DNA of 64,000 nt. Origin: Owenia fusiformis (Eukaryota > Annelida > Polychaeta > Sabellida > Oweniidae). Location: NCBI GenBank assembly GCA_903813345.2, contig CAIIXF020000001.1, positions 45,089,885 through 45,153,884 on the forward strand, read 5' to 3'. Shown here in pieces: positions 47,209 through 58,800 of the stretch (position 1 is its first letter; the number at the start of each line of letters is the position of its first letter). Under the pieces are notes generated by a model. It was given only the letters and a program-made list of their open reading frames with translations. It was not told the DNA's origin and searched no databases. The translations under genes were made by a program, and so were the position numbers.

Positions 47209-50200
47209 ATGTTGGACATTCAAAACTTAATTTGCTTTGCGTTTGTGTTTTTAATCATCTGCCATATTTCGAAGACGAGACAAATTGTAATAGATGGACC
47301 ACCGACTGAAAATTGGATTATGTACAGAGCAACATCTCAAGACATTCCAGAATATAAGTACAAATGGCCTTTGGAAAACAATCAGGGTCAGGTTGTCATT
47401 GATATAGACAGTTCGAAATGGTTAACAGTTGGTCAATATTCAACTGTATTGGATGTGAAGAGCAACACCATCGTGAGCACGATCTATAAGCTTGACATAG
47501 AAAATGATTGGGGACGATCCGTTGGTTCAAAGAAACACGACCGTTTTACATGTTAAATGTAGAGAATACAATGGATTGAAACCTTGGATTCCTAATGCTG
47601 TTACTTTGGGACAGTATAAGGATATTCGTTACTCAAGAATTGAATGCTTCTTGAAGAACATGTCTGTGACATTCTTAAAGGGCCTTGTTCACTTAAGATG
47701 GTTGGATCTAGCGAACAACAATATTTCTGTAGTTGAGCAACATGCGTTTGATGATTTGGTTGCATTGGAAGATTTAGTCCTAACAAGAAACCCAATAGGG
47801 TTCCTCCCTAATGGACTATTTTGCACTATGCCCAAACTGAAAACATTAAAATTGGATTACTTAAAGCTGACAGGATTCCCAACTGCTGCGTTCCAATCCA
47901 AATCGACATGTCTAGGCAATCTTCAAGATCTGGATCTCTCAAATAACAAATTGGTCAGTATACCAAATGCTTCATTCTCTCAAATGAACATGCTGACCAA
48001 CCTTAGTCTCTATAATTGCTCCATACATATTTTGGACGCTAATGCCTTCGAAGGGTTAACAAATATAGAACATTTAGACATTGGACAGAATTGGATAAAA
48101 GAATTACCAGTCGACATATTTTCAAGTACGTCCAAATTATACAATCTTACACATGTAAAGTTGGGTTCGAACAACATTACTCATTTCTCATTCGATTTGT
48201 TCGTGAAATGCGTAGCCTTGACATTTGTAGACCTCCAGATGAATCAAATCGAACACGTACACGGAAGTATTAAGGACACTCGGCTCGAATTCATATATTT
48301 CAATGGCAATGTTATTCGATCATTTCCAGCTAATATGTTTTATTCTAATGACACAGATATTCTTGTGCTCAGCGATAATCATATCTCAATCATTCATCCT
48401 GATTATTTGTTAATGCCAAACCTAAAGCTTCTGGGATTAGATCGGAACAACTTAACAATTCTGGGGAACTTCACATTTCATCATCTTGGAAAGCTGAAAC
48501 GTTTATTCGTAAGGAACAATAAAATCGCAGAACTTGGTGCACTGGCATTTGAAGGTCTTGAACAATTGGAATATCTTTTCCTGGACAACAACAAAGTCAA
48601 CAAGGTTCCGTCTGGAATATTCAAAAAAGTAAAACATTTAAAAACGTTGTCACTAAGACAAAATTATATCCTTAACTTAGATGGAACAATGCTTGAGGGT
48701 CTTAACTCGTTGGATACTATTGAATTAGACAATAACATGATTCAAACTATTGAAAAATATACATTCCAGCACTTTAAATCTCTTCGTATTGTTTCACTTC
48801 AGTCAAACCACATAACTACTATACCATATGGTATATTTGGACATTTGCGTCATTCATTAGGATGGATAGATCTTAAAGGGAACAACCTAAGTGCACTACC
48901 AGCAGATTTGTTCACAGGATTCTTTAAGTTACGTAAACTCGACATTTCCCATAACAATCTTGTCAATATATCTATGGAACTAGTTGACGGTTGTACAAAT
49001 CTACAACTCCTAGATTTAAGTTACAATCAGATCAAAGACTTCAATGTTTCGTTGAAATCAAATAAAATGTTAAGCCATTTATACGTCGCAAATAATCAAC
49101 TTAAGGACGCATGGAATATCTTTGAACATATGCATCTTATACCATCACTTATACATTTAGACCTATCAGTAAACAATATGACTTCATTTGGGTCAATTCC
49201 ACGAGTATTGACGGATATTTCGTCTATTCTTCATAGTGTAAATATAAGTCATAATCGTATCACCTATATTCCAGAAAATCAATTTTATCTATCAAGATGG
49301 TTGCAAGAACTGGATATGTCGGCTAACAGAATACAAACAATAAAAGATCCAACGTTCATATCCACGGATCATACAGGAAATCTTAACTTTATTGTTGATA
49401 AAGAAAATCCGTTTGTATGTGATTGTTTCATGAGATGGGCAAGAAACAAACTTAATGAGTCTCTATGCACAGTTCCAGTTCTTAGTGATGGGGCGGCAAA
49501 GAGGATGAAAGATGTGCCAGCTCGTCTATATCTTTGTCAAATAAAAATGAAGTGCCCGGAAAAATGCGAGTGCTTTGCTGATACAGTGAAAGAGCCGTAC
49601 GTTTGGATACATATAAAATGTTCCGACAAAGGACTAGAGTACATACCCTTTGAAATTCCAAATACAACTAACGTACTAGATGTATCTCATAATAACATCA
49701 ATCAATTGGATTCGGCAACATTTCATAATGCTAGTTGTCCTATATTGCAGATTTTAGACTTGTCTAGCTGTCAAATCACAGCACTCATTGGGAATGACAT
49801 TTTCAATGGATTTGTTCAATTAACAATATTGAACCTAAATAATAATCTCATAGTACAACTAAACGGTGAACCGTTTAAAAACATATTTTTGTTGCATGAA
49901 CTTTACATTTCCAACAACTCTATCAAAACAATCCAAGACAATGTATTTTCTGGCCTAAAACTACTGTCTTCCCTTGATCTTGAAGGCAATCGTCTTCAGA
50001 ATGTAAATCTTACGATTTTTGAATCACTGGATCTGATGTTAATTAATGGAAACCCGATACTTAAAGTACTTGGAAGTGGTCATATAAATGCTCGGGGGCG
50101 ATGGGAATCAAAATGGTCTGTTTTGCCGTCTAATAATCCATGGGACTGCTGTAGGGCTTTACCATTAAAGAGATGGTTAAACTCTCACCAATCAATCATA

Positions 50201-50953
50201 CCCAATTTGGTAGACATTCACTGCATGCGAGACAATTTGACCGAGTTGGTTCCTTTATTCGAAATCAGTGATTCGAACCTTACATGCATTCCAGAGCCGC
50301 CAATACCATTCCAGCAGACTTCGTACTTCCATGCAATTATAGGAGTACTTGTTGTTGTATCTCTCATCCTTACAACTGTATTACTTTTTAAACGATTTGA
50401 ATCACATATAAAACTTAAGTTCTTTATCTGGTTTGGTTGGCGATTCGACAGGATAGACAACAGTAATAAACAATATGACGCATTATTGTCATACAGTGGG
50501 CTCAATGGTGATTGGGTGCGTGATGAATTGCTGAAAAAACTTGAAGAAGCTGGGTATAAGCTCTGTTTACACGAACGTGACTTCAGAGCTGGGGAACCTA
50601 TCATGGACAACATAAATAATGCCATAGACAACAGCAAAAGGACAATTATCGTTCTGTCGAATGAGTTTCTACAAAGTGGTTACGCCTTATATGAGTTTAT
50701 AAAGTCACACGATGATTGGGTTAGAGGTGAACGAGATCCTGTCATCTTAGTGCTGTATGACCCGCTGGATACTTTAGACGAAGATGATTTAGCAAAACAT
50801 CCTTCTTTAGAGACGTATTTATCTACAAGAACATATCTTGCGAGAAATAATAAATATTTCTGGGAAAATATTATTCTTGCAATGCCCCGGCGACGAAGGC
50901 AACGAGATCCAGACAATAATGGTAACGATGGTTTGATGCTGGCGGCAATTTGA
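47209..50953 (+). CDS. Toll-like receptor copy 3 (TLR3 of this array), one frameshift
   Basis: Same architecture as TLR2: leader, LRRs, two Cys clusters, TM, and TIR with YDALLSYS and RDFRAGEP. One extra G in GGGG at 47510-47513 (GGG in TLR1 and TLR2) shifts the frame after about 101 codons. From 47504 the rest is open for 1149 codons. A single homopolymer change in an otherwise clean gene could be an assembly error or a very recent null allele. The first ~500 codons are almost identical to TLR2. The second half is the most divergent of the three (RKLDISHNN for RYLVISHNN, NLNFIVDKENP for DIIYHVGTENP). The C-terminus ends MLAAI rather than MLA. Confidence 0.85.
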
Positions 50954-50967
50954 CAAAGTCTACACCA

Positions 50968-51012
50968 AGTAATAGACAATAAGACGCATTATTGTCATAC
51001 AGTGGGCTCAAT
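50968..51012 (+). repeat. Duplicated TIR box-1 fragment in the TLR3 3' flank
   Basis: Just after the stop, about 45 bp repeat the coding sequence around box 1 (GACGCATTATTGTCATACAG then TGGGCTCAAT, as at 50478-50510), joined directly to AATAGACAATAA. Absent after TLR1 and TLR2. Confidence 0.75.
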
Positions 51013-51248
51013 AACAAACATTATACTGATGAGATGGTTTTTCAAAAACTCCTCGTTCCTTCAAAATAAAGATGCTCATTGGAAACTGAAATATCAAGAA
51101 TCGCACTGTTAAAAAATGTTAAGTAATACCAATTTAAAACCATTTCCTCTGTGTACAAGAGGTTTTGTATGTCAGAAATCACCATTAGATTAATTATAGA
51201 TCACGAAAATTCGAAAAGGATTGGGTTCGAATTGACAATTTGATACTA

Positions 51249-51254
51249 AATAAA
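51249..51254 (+). terminator. Polyadenylation signal after TLR3
   Basis: AATAAA in the conserved 3' flank (ACTAAATAAATGGCGGG), about 300 bp after the stop because of extra sequence between. Motif evidence only. Confidence 0.4.
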
Positions 51255-51354
51255 TGGCGGGTCATCTTCAACCTGGACTGGCTAGTGTTGTTCTATAATC
51301 ACATCTATAATTATATTGTAGTCTTTTCTTTAATAAACGATATGTTGCTTTTAC

Positions 51355-52300
51355 TGACTCAATAACAACGAATACGATAGGTCAAGATCTGTGCCGAGAA
51401 ATATATAAAACTATTTGCACATGTAAATAATTTGTAGACTTGTAATCTTAAAAGCACTGCAGATGTACATGTATGTTAATCATTAAATATTGATTATTGG
51501 TGACAATAAAATATCATTTAATCATGGCTATATATATATAGTGTGTATACAAGTGTTCAACATTATTAACAATGACTGATTTTGGAGAATAACCGCTCTG
51601 TAGCTTTATGCCTGGATCCAGGTATCAAAACATGAAAGGGGATAGGGTTATTTTTTATGTTCACATTTACTTGAATGAATCGTTGAATGAATGGGTGACC
51701 TGCTTTATCAGATGTAAACTAATAAGGAAGTGAAATATCTGATTGGTCGGTTAGCTAGTCGGGAATAAGGCATCAGGAAGTGAAATAACTGATTGGTCGG
51801 TAAGTTAGTTGGGGATTTTACATTTTGACAACTGTTAACATGTTGACATCAACAGTGTTCTATAATTAAAGCGGTGAACATCCTGGTATCACTTCAAACA
51901 AGATTGAATACAAGGTAATTCGCTTGTTGTATTGGGAATATGCAGTTTACAAATAATTTCAGGGGCCCCTGACTTCGACTCACGCGATTGCCAGCTCCGA
52001 TGTCGCTGACCAGTTTCCTCTTACCCGAACTAAGTCCTCAGCACGCGATTATTGGTTGGTTAGTCGTGAACCACCAGTTCCTCTCTCCCTTTCTCCACTC
52101 GCGCTGTGTTTCACTGTGTTGCCCTTGATGTCAATAAACGTTGAGGTAAATTGTATATTAGACGACTGTTTCACAATGTAAGAATTGCAATACACTCTTT
52201 GTCTCTTCGCAGTAAGGTATCTCACGAAACATTGAATATAATTAGTGAAGATATTCCATTTTACTTTTATTAGCATGTGAGCGTTTATTTTATTTTACCA
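51355..52300. other. Non-coding 3' flank of TLR3
   Basis: 51355-51838 is unrelated to the GAACG repeat found after TLR1 and TLR2. It includes a short direct repeat (GGAAGTGAAATA.CTGATTGG at about 51729 and 51777). From 51839 the sequence matches 17845 onward, with about 43 extra bases near 52170-52212. No gene recognised. Confidence 0.4.
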
Positions 52301-52326
52301 TTAAGGAATGAATTCTAATTCTAAAA

Positions 52327-52713
52327 GTCAAATCATAAATGTTTGGGAGTACTTTGAATTTAAAAAATAAGCAATCAAATGACCAAATTGAAACAGTTTA
52401 TGTAAAAATAGAAACATTTATATTTATCCTAACTTTTGTATATTTTAGTTTGTTTTGTAATTTAGCTATCATATCTATGTCCTCTTATATTTTGATACTT
52501 CTCTGCCATGTTATTTTCGGAAAAATTAACATGGCTGAAACTTCCTAAATTACAAAAGGCCACAGCTTTGCTGCACATTATACATTACTATCTGAAATAT
52601 ACAAAAGTTAGGATAAATATAAATGTTCCTATTTTTACATAAATTGTTTCAATTTGGTCATTTGATTGCTTATTTTTTAAATTCAAAGTACTCCCAAACA
52701 TTTATGATTTGAC
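52327..52713. mobile_element. Palindromic MITE, 387 bp, uninterrupted copy, unit C
   Basis: Full-length version of the element at 18296 and 34700. The terminal repeats GTCAAATCATAAATGTTTGG and CCAAACATTTATGATTTGAC are perfect inverses. It provides the empty site for the 995-bp element. No ORF. Confidence 0.8.
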
Positions 52714-52798
52714 TATAGATGCATGCATTTGATTAGTAGAGTAACCCTGTCTAACCAAGGAATCATTTTGGAGTATTTTGTCTATGTTCGTTTGGACT

Positions 52799-52804
52799 TT
52801 TATT
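52799..52804 (-). terminator. Polyadenylation signal of the EB/SEA receptor
   Basis: TTTATT on plus (AATAAA on minus) about 24 bp after the stop codon. The two headless copies have TTCATT (AATGAA) at this position, so only the full gene keeps the canonical signal. Motif evidence only; it implies a very short 3' UTR. Confidence 0.5.
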
Positions 52805-52827
52805 CAAGAATGTACTTTTGGTGTATA

Positions 52828-55800
52828 TCAGCTTTCGTCGGATATGTGTTGAAAGAATCTCATGAGTGATGATGTATCAGACATGGAATCTTTGTCTATA
52901 TATGGTATGTGTTTATATTTGTCTTCCAGTGATAGGTGTGTCGTATTTGGGTTTTTCTTAGTAGTTCCTGGCGTTGAAACGGAATGTTTAATCTCCAACA
53001 TTGGTATTTCCTCCTCAACAGGAGTATTGTCTTCTAAAGTTTGACTTAAAACGTCAATATCTGCAGCATTTGCTTCCTCCAATGGAATCATAAGCCCTTC
53101 GAGATCTGAAAAAAAATTATGGATAAAATTTACAATTCGCAATTTACAGTATGAAATATTGTTCACTTGTAAAAAATGACCCAGCCAGCAAGGTGTGGAA
53201 CTACCGAGTATTCACCTGGTTCATCCGAATGGTCGAATGCTATGTTAGTATATCCTCCATTTTCCTTTAACTTCTTTAGTGCATCTTTTCGCTCCTTTTC
53301 ATTAAGGTCACCCAACAGATATTCTCGATACCTTAGTCTTTTCGCCTTTTTACTGAAAAAAGCAAAAGATCCTTAATACTTTGTGTACGATGCATAGGAT
53401 GGTAGTCTTTCTTGACAAGTATAATATAGTGATTAATCTTTGAGATTTGACTTCTTATTTGTCTGTTGATTGTTGAATGTATTATGTAAAACGATGTTAA
53501 GATTTTTGCAGAGTATATTTGCCTGAATAACTATTGCAGCCAGGCAAAGTAGTGCTATTTGAGTAGATTAATAACAATGATCAGATTGAACACTTACGCT
53601 CTTTCAATCCTTATGAATATCTCCATAATGAGGAGTATTGCAAGAAGCCCAAATATGAAGACCAACACGCCTATCACCACTGAAAATGTGATAAACTTGG
53701 TTTAAAAATACGAAGCGATTTGGGGCATTATCCTTGCCACCTATTTACAATGTTTCAATGTTACAATTTTTATATATTATTGTTTTGAGCTTGTGATTTT
53801 AGGTACACAGTTATGACTTGACTTACTCGCCCAAGGTGTCTCGCAAATCCCATCTGTACAACCCGCATTCTTTATAAAGAAGTGCATTAACGCTCTTGGA
53901 TGCACATCTGCAAAAGAGCATAGGCATAGATCAAATGTGAACTAATACTGTACCAACACGCGGAATAAATATATTACAACACGTGTTACTATGTGGAGTT
54001 AGTAGTTGATACTCACCCGAGCAGTTTCGTCCAGGCCTCGATGATTTATTGGGGGATTCATCTTTATAACTTGCCTTGCAGGAACAAGTATAGGATCCGA
54101 TGAAGTTGATACATACAGCGCGAAAGTGGCAGTCGTTTGTGTTTAGGGCACACTCATTCACATCTAAGGGTAATGAAATAAATGAAATTCTCTATAGGTC
54201 ATGAATTTGCAAACGCTTATTCAGTTCAACACTGACTGGGAATAGTGGGTCATTTTTACACTACTATGTACGTTTTATCATTGATTGGGCTATTGGGGTT
54301 TGTTGCCTTGTATTCGTTGATTTTTCCTTATGATAATACGCTTTGGTCGTTCAGGTAGAAAATACTCATCAGATGATTCGAAGATCTGGCCATTGCTCAT
54401 TCAAAATGCTCCTCTCATTTTCATTAGGTTGCAATCTATTAAGATTTCACACTGGAAGTGATATCATCGACTATGAACTTTTATAACCTTGTCCTTGAAT
54501 GTATTCATGACTTGTCAAATTAGAATAACATAAAATAACTAAATCATACCTATAATTGAAAACGATTATTCAACTGATTTTGTTCTTACATACCTTTTTA
54601 CCTCATGCAATTTGCAAACTTAATAGCCATTGTCATGACTTCCTGTGTTGATATCTTTAAAGATGGCAGCTGAATTACACACTTAACTTCAATAAACATA
54701 ACATTTTAAAAAAAGACTAAGCAAAACCTTTTCTTATAAAACGGATATGGAAAGTAGATATTCAGTCACGGTAACCATATCAAAACGGCAAAAGGAATTA
54801 TTCGTTTAACATACCTTCAACCCAAATAGTCTCTGAGAGTGGTTCCGCCACAAGGAGTCTACTAAACCCCAGTTCTCGATTTGATCTAAAATTAATAATA
54901 ATCCAAGTTAAATGACTCCACATATATAGCCATATAAAGCATTGTCAACATAGATGTTGGCCAGATCGTTTTGTAGTAGGGTCTCATAGGCTATAAGAAT
55001 AATTATAGAATTATTCTTTGAGCTTCTGATCCTACTGCAAAAGAATCTGGCCAGGATCCATGATTGTCAACATTACGTTTTTCTGGTCAAAATAAGTATT
55101 TACAAGCTAGTTTTATGGAACATTTTACATTTGTTAAAAATCAAGAAATTGTGATCATTTAAATTTTAAAGATCTAATAGCAAAGGTTTTGCAAAAATGA
55201 ATCAATGTAGTATAAAACAAATGTATGTATAATGAAGAAATAAATATATAATGAAAAAAATAGATACGTGCTTGTCATATTGGTATTAACTTATGATTAA
55301 AAAATGTCACTATCTCTTTCATTTTTCAACAAATATAGGCTCACGTGACATGTGACGCGGGGCAGTCAATTTTGATCTATCGTAGACCATATCAGTATCA
55401 AATTGCCGATATTTCAACCTCGTCTTGCGAGGCCATTTTGATTTGAAACATCTTGAATGTGGTGTCAAAATAAAGCTGGTCACGCCCACTTTCATAGTTA
55501 TCAATGAATCATTTACTACGACTACTATATTCATTTAGGAGGCGTGTAAAGTTAACCAATCAGAAAGACAATTGTTCCATATATGGCAGTTCATTAACAT
55601 ATTCAGTGCTTACTACTGCTTTTCGCGTCATGACAACATGAGGGAACGTGAGTAGTAACCAATCAAGATGCCGTATTTTATCACGTGAGTTCAGAGTGAC
55701 AAGTACACGCGTACGACATGTAGTCTGAGCTGATCGTGATGTTGAACAATTTCTTCTCGGAATTTGTCCAGAGAAATCAGCGATTCTAAATTAAGGTAGG

Positions 55801-58800
55801 ATCTGCCATTTCTTCCTGTACAAGTTATAACTTATCTCTAATGAATACTAAAGTTTTGGATGAAGATATGAAGCATACGTTTAAATACGAAGCGATTAAT
55901 TTGACGATCTGATTTTGCAATTTGCAATGGCCAATTTACAGCAAGTCTGCGTGTATTTGACAAGAGATAGCCAAGTCTTGTATCTAAATGCTTGTTAAGC
56001 CTTACTCAAAAACAAGATCCATATTTTCTAAAGTTGATAACTTAAGAAAACCTGTTTTCATAACCTGATTTCCGCGTCAAAAATTCAAACTGAGTAATAG
56101 GAATGGATCGGATCCTCAGTCTCCTCGAGTCTTCATTCCAGAACTCACATTTTTAGTTGATTCTCCGACCGTCATAGTACTTGTCTAAAGTATCCATAAT
56201 TGCTCTCTTACTGGTATACTTGGACACATTTTCCCCTGTATTTTCCCCAGTCAAATTACACCCTCTCGCCGATTTATAATAGCCATTTCTCAGAACCCGG
56301 GAATCAGAATCGCTGATGTTTGCCATATTGAACATGTTGAAATATGTACTGTAATATCTGTATTGCCTGCTACGCGTAATGGTCGCGTGACTAGCGCGAT
56401 ACAGGAAAAATGGGGAATTTCTAAACAACAATTTTTGGGCACTTTTATTGCAAATTTCAGGTATCTATAAGTGTTTGTGGTATAAAATATCATCCCCAGA
56501 CATAAATGAACATCCAAACTACATATTTTATTAAGTTTTGGAGCCTTTTTTACTCTTAAATTGACATCTTTAAAAGGATATAAACCTAAAAGAGGCAAAA
56601 TAATTTTGTAATTTGATTTCTTTACTTGTTACTTGGACTTACTCATTAACTCTGTTGATCAAATTATCTCTCAGTTTACCGAGTCCCACACTGTAGTTAT
56701 ATTGGAATATGAGGGACACGTTGACAAGAATACCAGAAAATGCATCAGCGATACCAGATACATCACTGCCAAGATAGCCGTCTGACAAATAAGTGTGAGG
56801 AATTATTTTATCGAACTGTAATCAAAGAAAAAATCATGAGCAACACTGTGTGTGGGGTAATTTACTTGATCTGTTATTTGAAACTGAAACAGTATTTTTT
56901 TAATGAGTACTAATTTGTTGCAACAATTATATTTTATTCTACCCCCTTAGAGGTCCGTGCTGTGACATACCCCTGATCGCGTCACCCTGGCAACAATATC
57001 ATTGTATTCTGAAGAGTTCTGTTGTGCCATATCATCAATGTACTCAATATCTTCAAAATCATAAAGACCAGCCACTTGTGTAATGTTAACAACTACACTG
57101 TATATCCTTGATTCTGTAAAATAAACCAAATGACATTACAAAGCCTGAAAAAACTAGAAATCTGTTGTTTGTCTGATTTTATTCATAGTCTTACTGTATT
57201 ACTTCTTTAACAATCTGGTTCAATTTTATAGACTACTTACTGTAACAATGTCCTATACGATGTCTACGGGCGTACCCATCAATGCACATACATCTGTATT
57301 CAGCGTTTGTATACAAGCATATTGTGTTCTCTTGATCCTGACAGTAGTTGTCACACCCCGGTGGGGGCCCAGGTTGAACTGGCAGGGGTACAAATGGCCC
57401 TAAAATAGATCATAGGTCACGTTAGATTATGATTTGGGATATTTAGGTTTCTTTTCCTTGATGTCTACCCTTCCCTTTGGCCTAATTATACAAAGAAAAA
57501 ATAGTTAATGCCGTGAGCAACAGCGACTCGAACCCACGACCTTTAGGCTATGACTTCTCCGTCCATCTTGACGTACCAGTAACCCAGACCCATGTTATCA
57601 AAACGCACCACTAGTAAACATACATGTACTATATACATGTACTCACTTAACATGCATCCCTCTGTCATATTCATAGGTACATATTCGTCCACACACTGGC
57701 AATATCCGGAGTTCCCACACTCTGTGAAGTTCATCGCCTCAGAACACTCAACGTTCACGAGGCAAACGTCGCCTAGCCTCCCTAAATTAGACCACAAATT
57801 AGATATTCGCTTAAAGTCCCACTGTGCTTAATATAGAAGAAAAAATCATGTTATTCTCACACCCAATTAAATATGATGCAATGTTTGATTTGCAGTAATA
57901 TTAACCAAGGCAAAATAACTCACGTAGAAAACAGCATTTGAAGTTCAGAGATCATTAGAAGTACATGCACATTTTTAACAAAGGGCATGTTTTAAATTAC
58001 TCTTGATTTAAAAGATGGTGACACTTAAATAAAAATGAATGTATCATGTAATGCAATAAATTTTGCCATCTTTCATTGACATTGATGAAAACTTGATATA
58101 TAAAGCTTGACATATCAAAAATATTTTTGATAGCATAGCAAGCTTCGATGTGGCCTGTTTGAGCTGTTATTGGTGTCAAATGAAAGATAGAAGTACTTAT
58201 CAACCCATTGGAAATACTATGAAATTCACACTAAGACTTCTTTTCCCACAAAATGTTTAAAATACGCAAAGTGGGCCTTTAAATAAAGATGACCATGTGA
58301 TGCAAATATTTCATATTTCATTTGCAATTTCAAATCCATTGCACATACAAGTACAAGTACTCACTTCTTTGGCAGGATAAACTTTTCCAATCTGTTTTAT
58401 ATCCAGTCTGACATAGGCAAGTAGAATTGCTACATGTGCTGCCATCTGTTGTTGTTGAACAGTCATAATGGTTGGTACAATTATCCCCTAAATGTCCTAC
58501 ATACATAAATATACTCTCTTAAAGCTGATTGCAATCATTTTAACTTTGATTGAAATTTCAACATATAGTGACTTCCATGTCACGTGTTATAATCTAAGGA
58601 GAAGATTGTGTTAATAATATAATTGCTTACTTTGGACGCAGTTAGTTCTGTTAGCTAATGGCTTATACCCGATCTCACAAGAGCATGTGCTATTCAGGCA
58701 TACACTTTTATTCAATACAGCATCACAATCCACAGAAATATCACAAGCATCACCGATCTGTCCTGAAAGGGTAGTTTCTATTGATACAACATTATATTCC

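Larger units (their letters stand above)
38463..53889 (+). repeat. Tandem segmental duplication, unit C
   Basis: Contains satellite, remnants, both LINEs, the 540-bp foldback, TLR3 and the tail exons of the full EB/SEA receptor. It lacks the 995-bp MITE and the GAACG repeat after its TLR. The right breakpoint is inside the receptor exon at ATTA 53886-53889, beyond which the receptor gene continues normally. Confidence 0.85.

Noticed and set aside
56153-56431. 92-codon minus ORF as a separate small gene
   Set aside because: No domain, no splice context, and it lies inside a receptor intron on the same strand; not supportable without transcripts.
57505-57560. Functional tRNA gene on minus
   Set aside because: Only a B-box-like word is present; no cloverleaf, acceptor stem or convincing A box.
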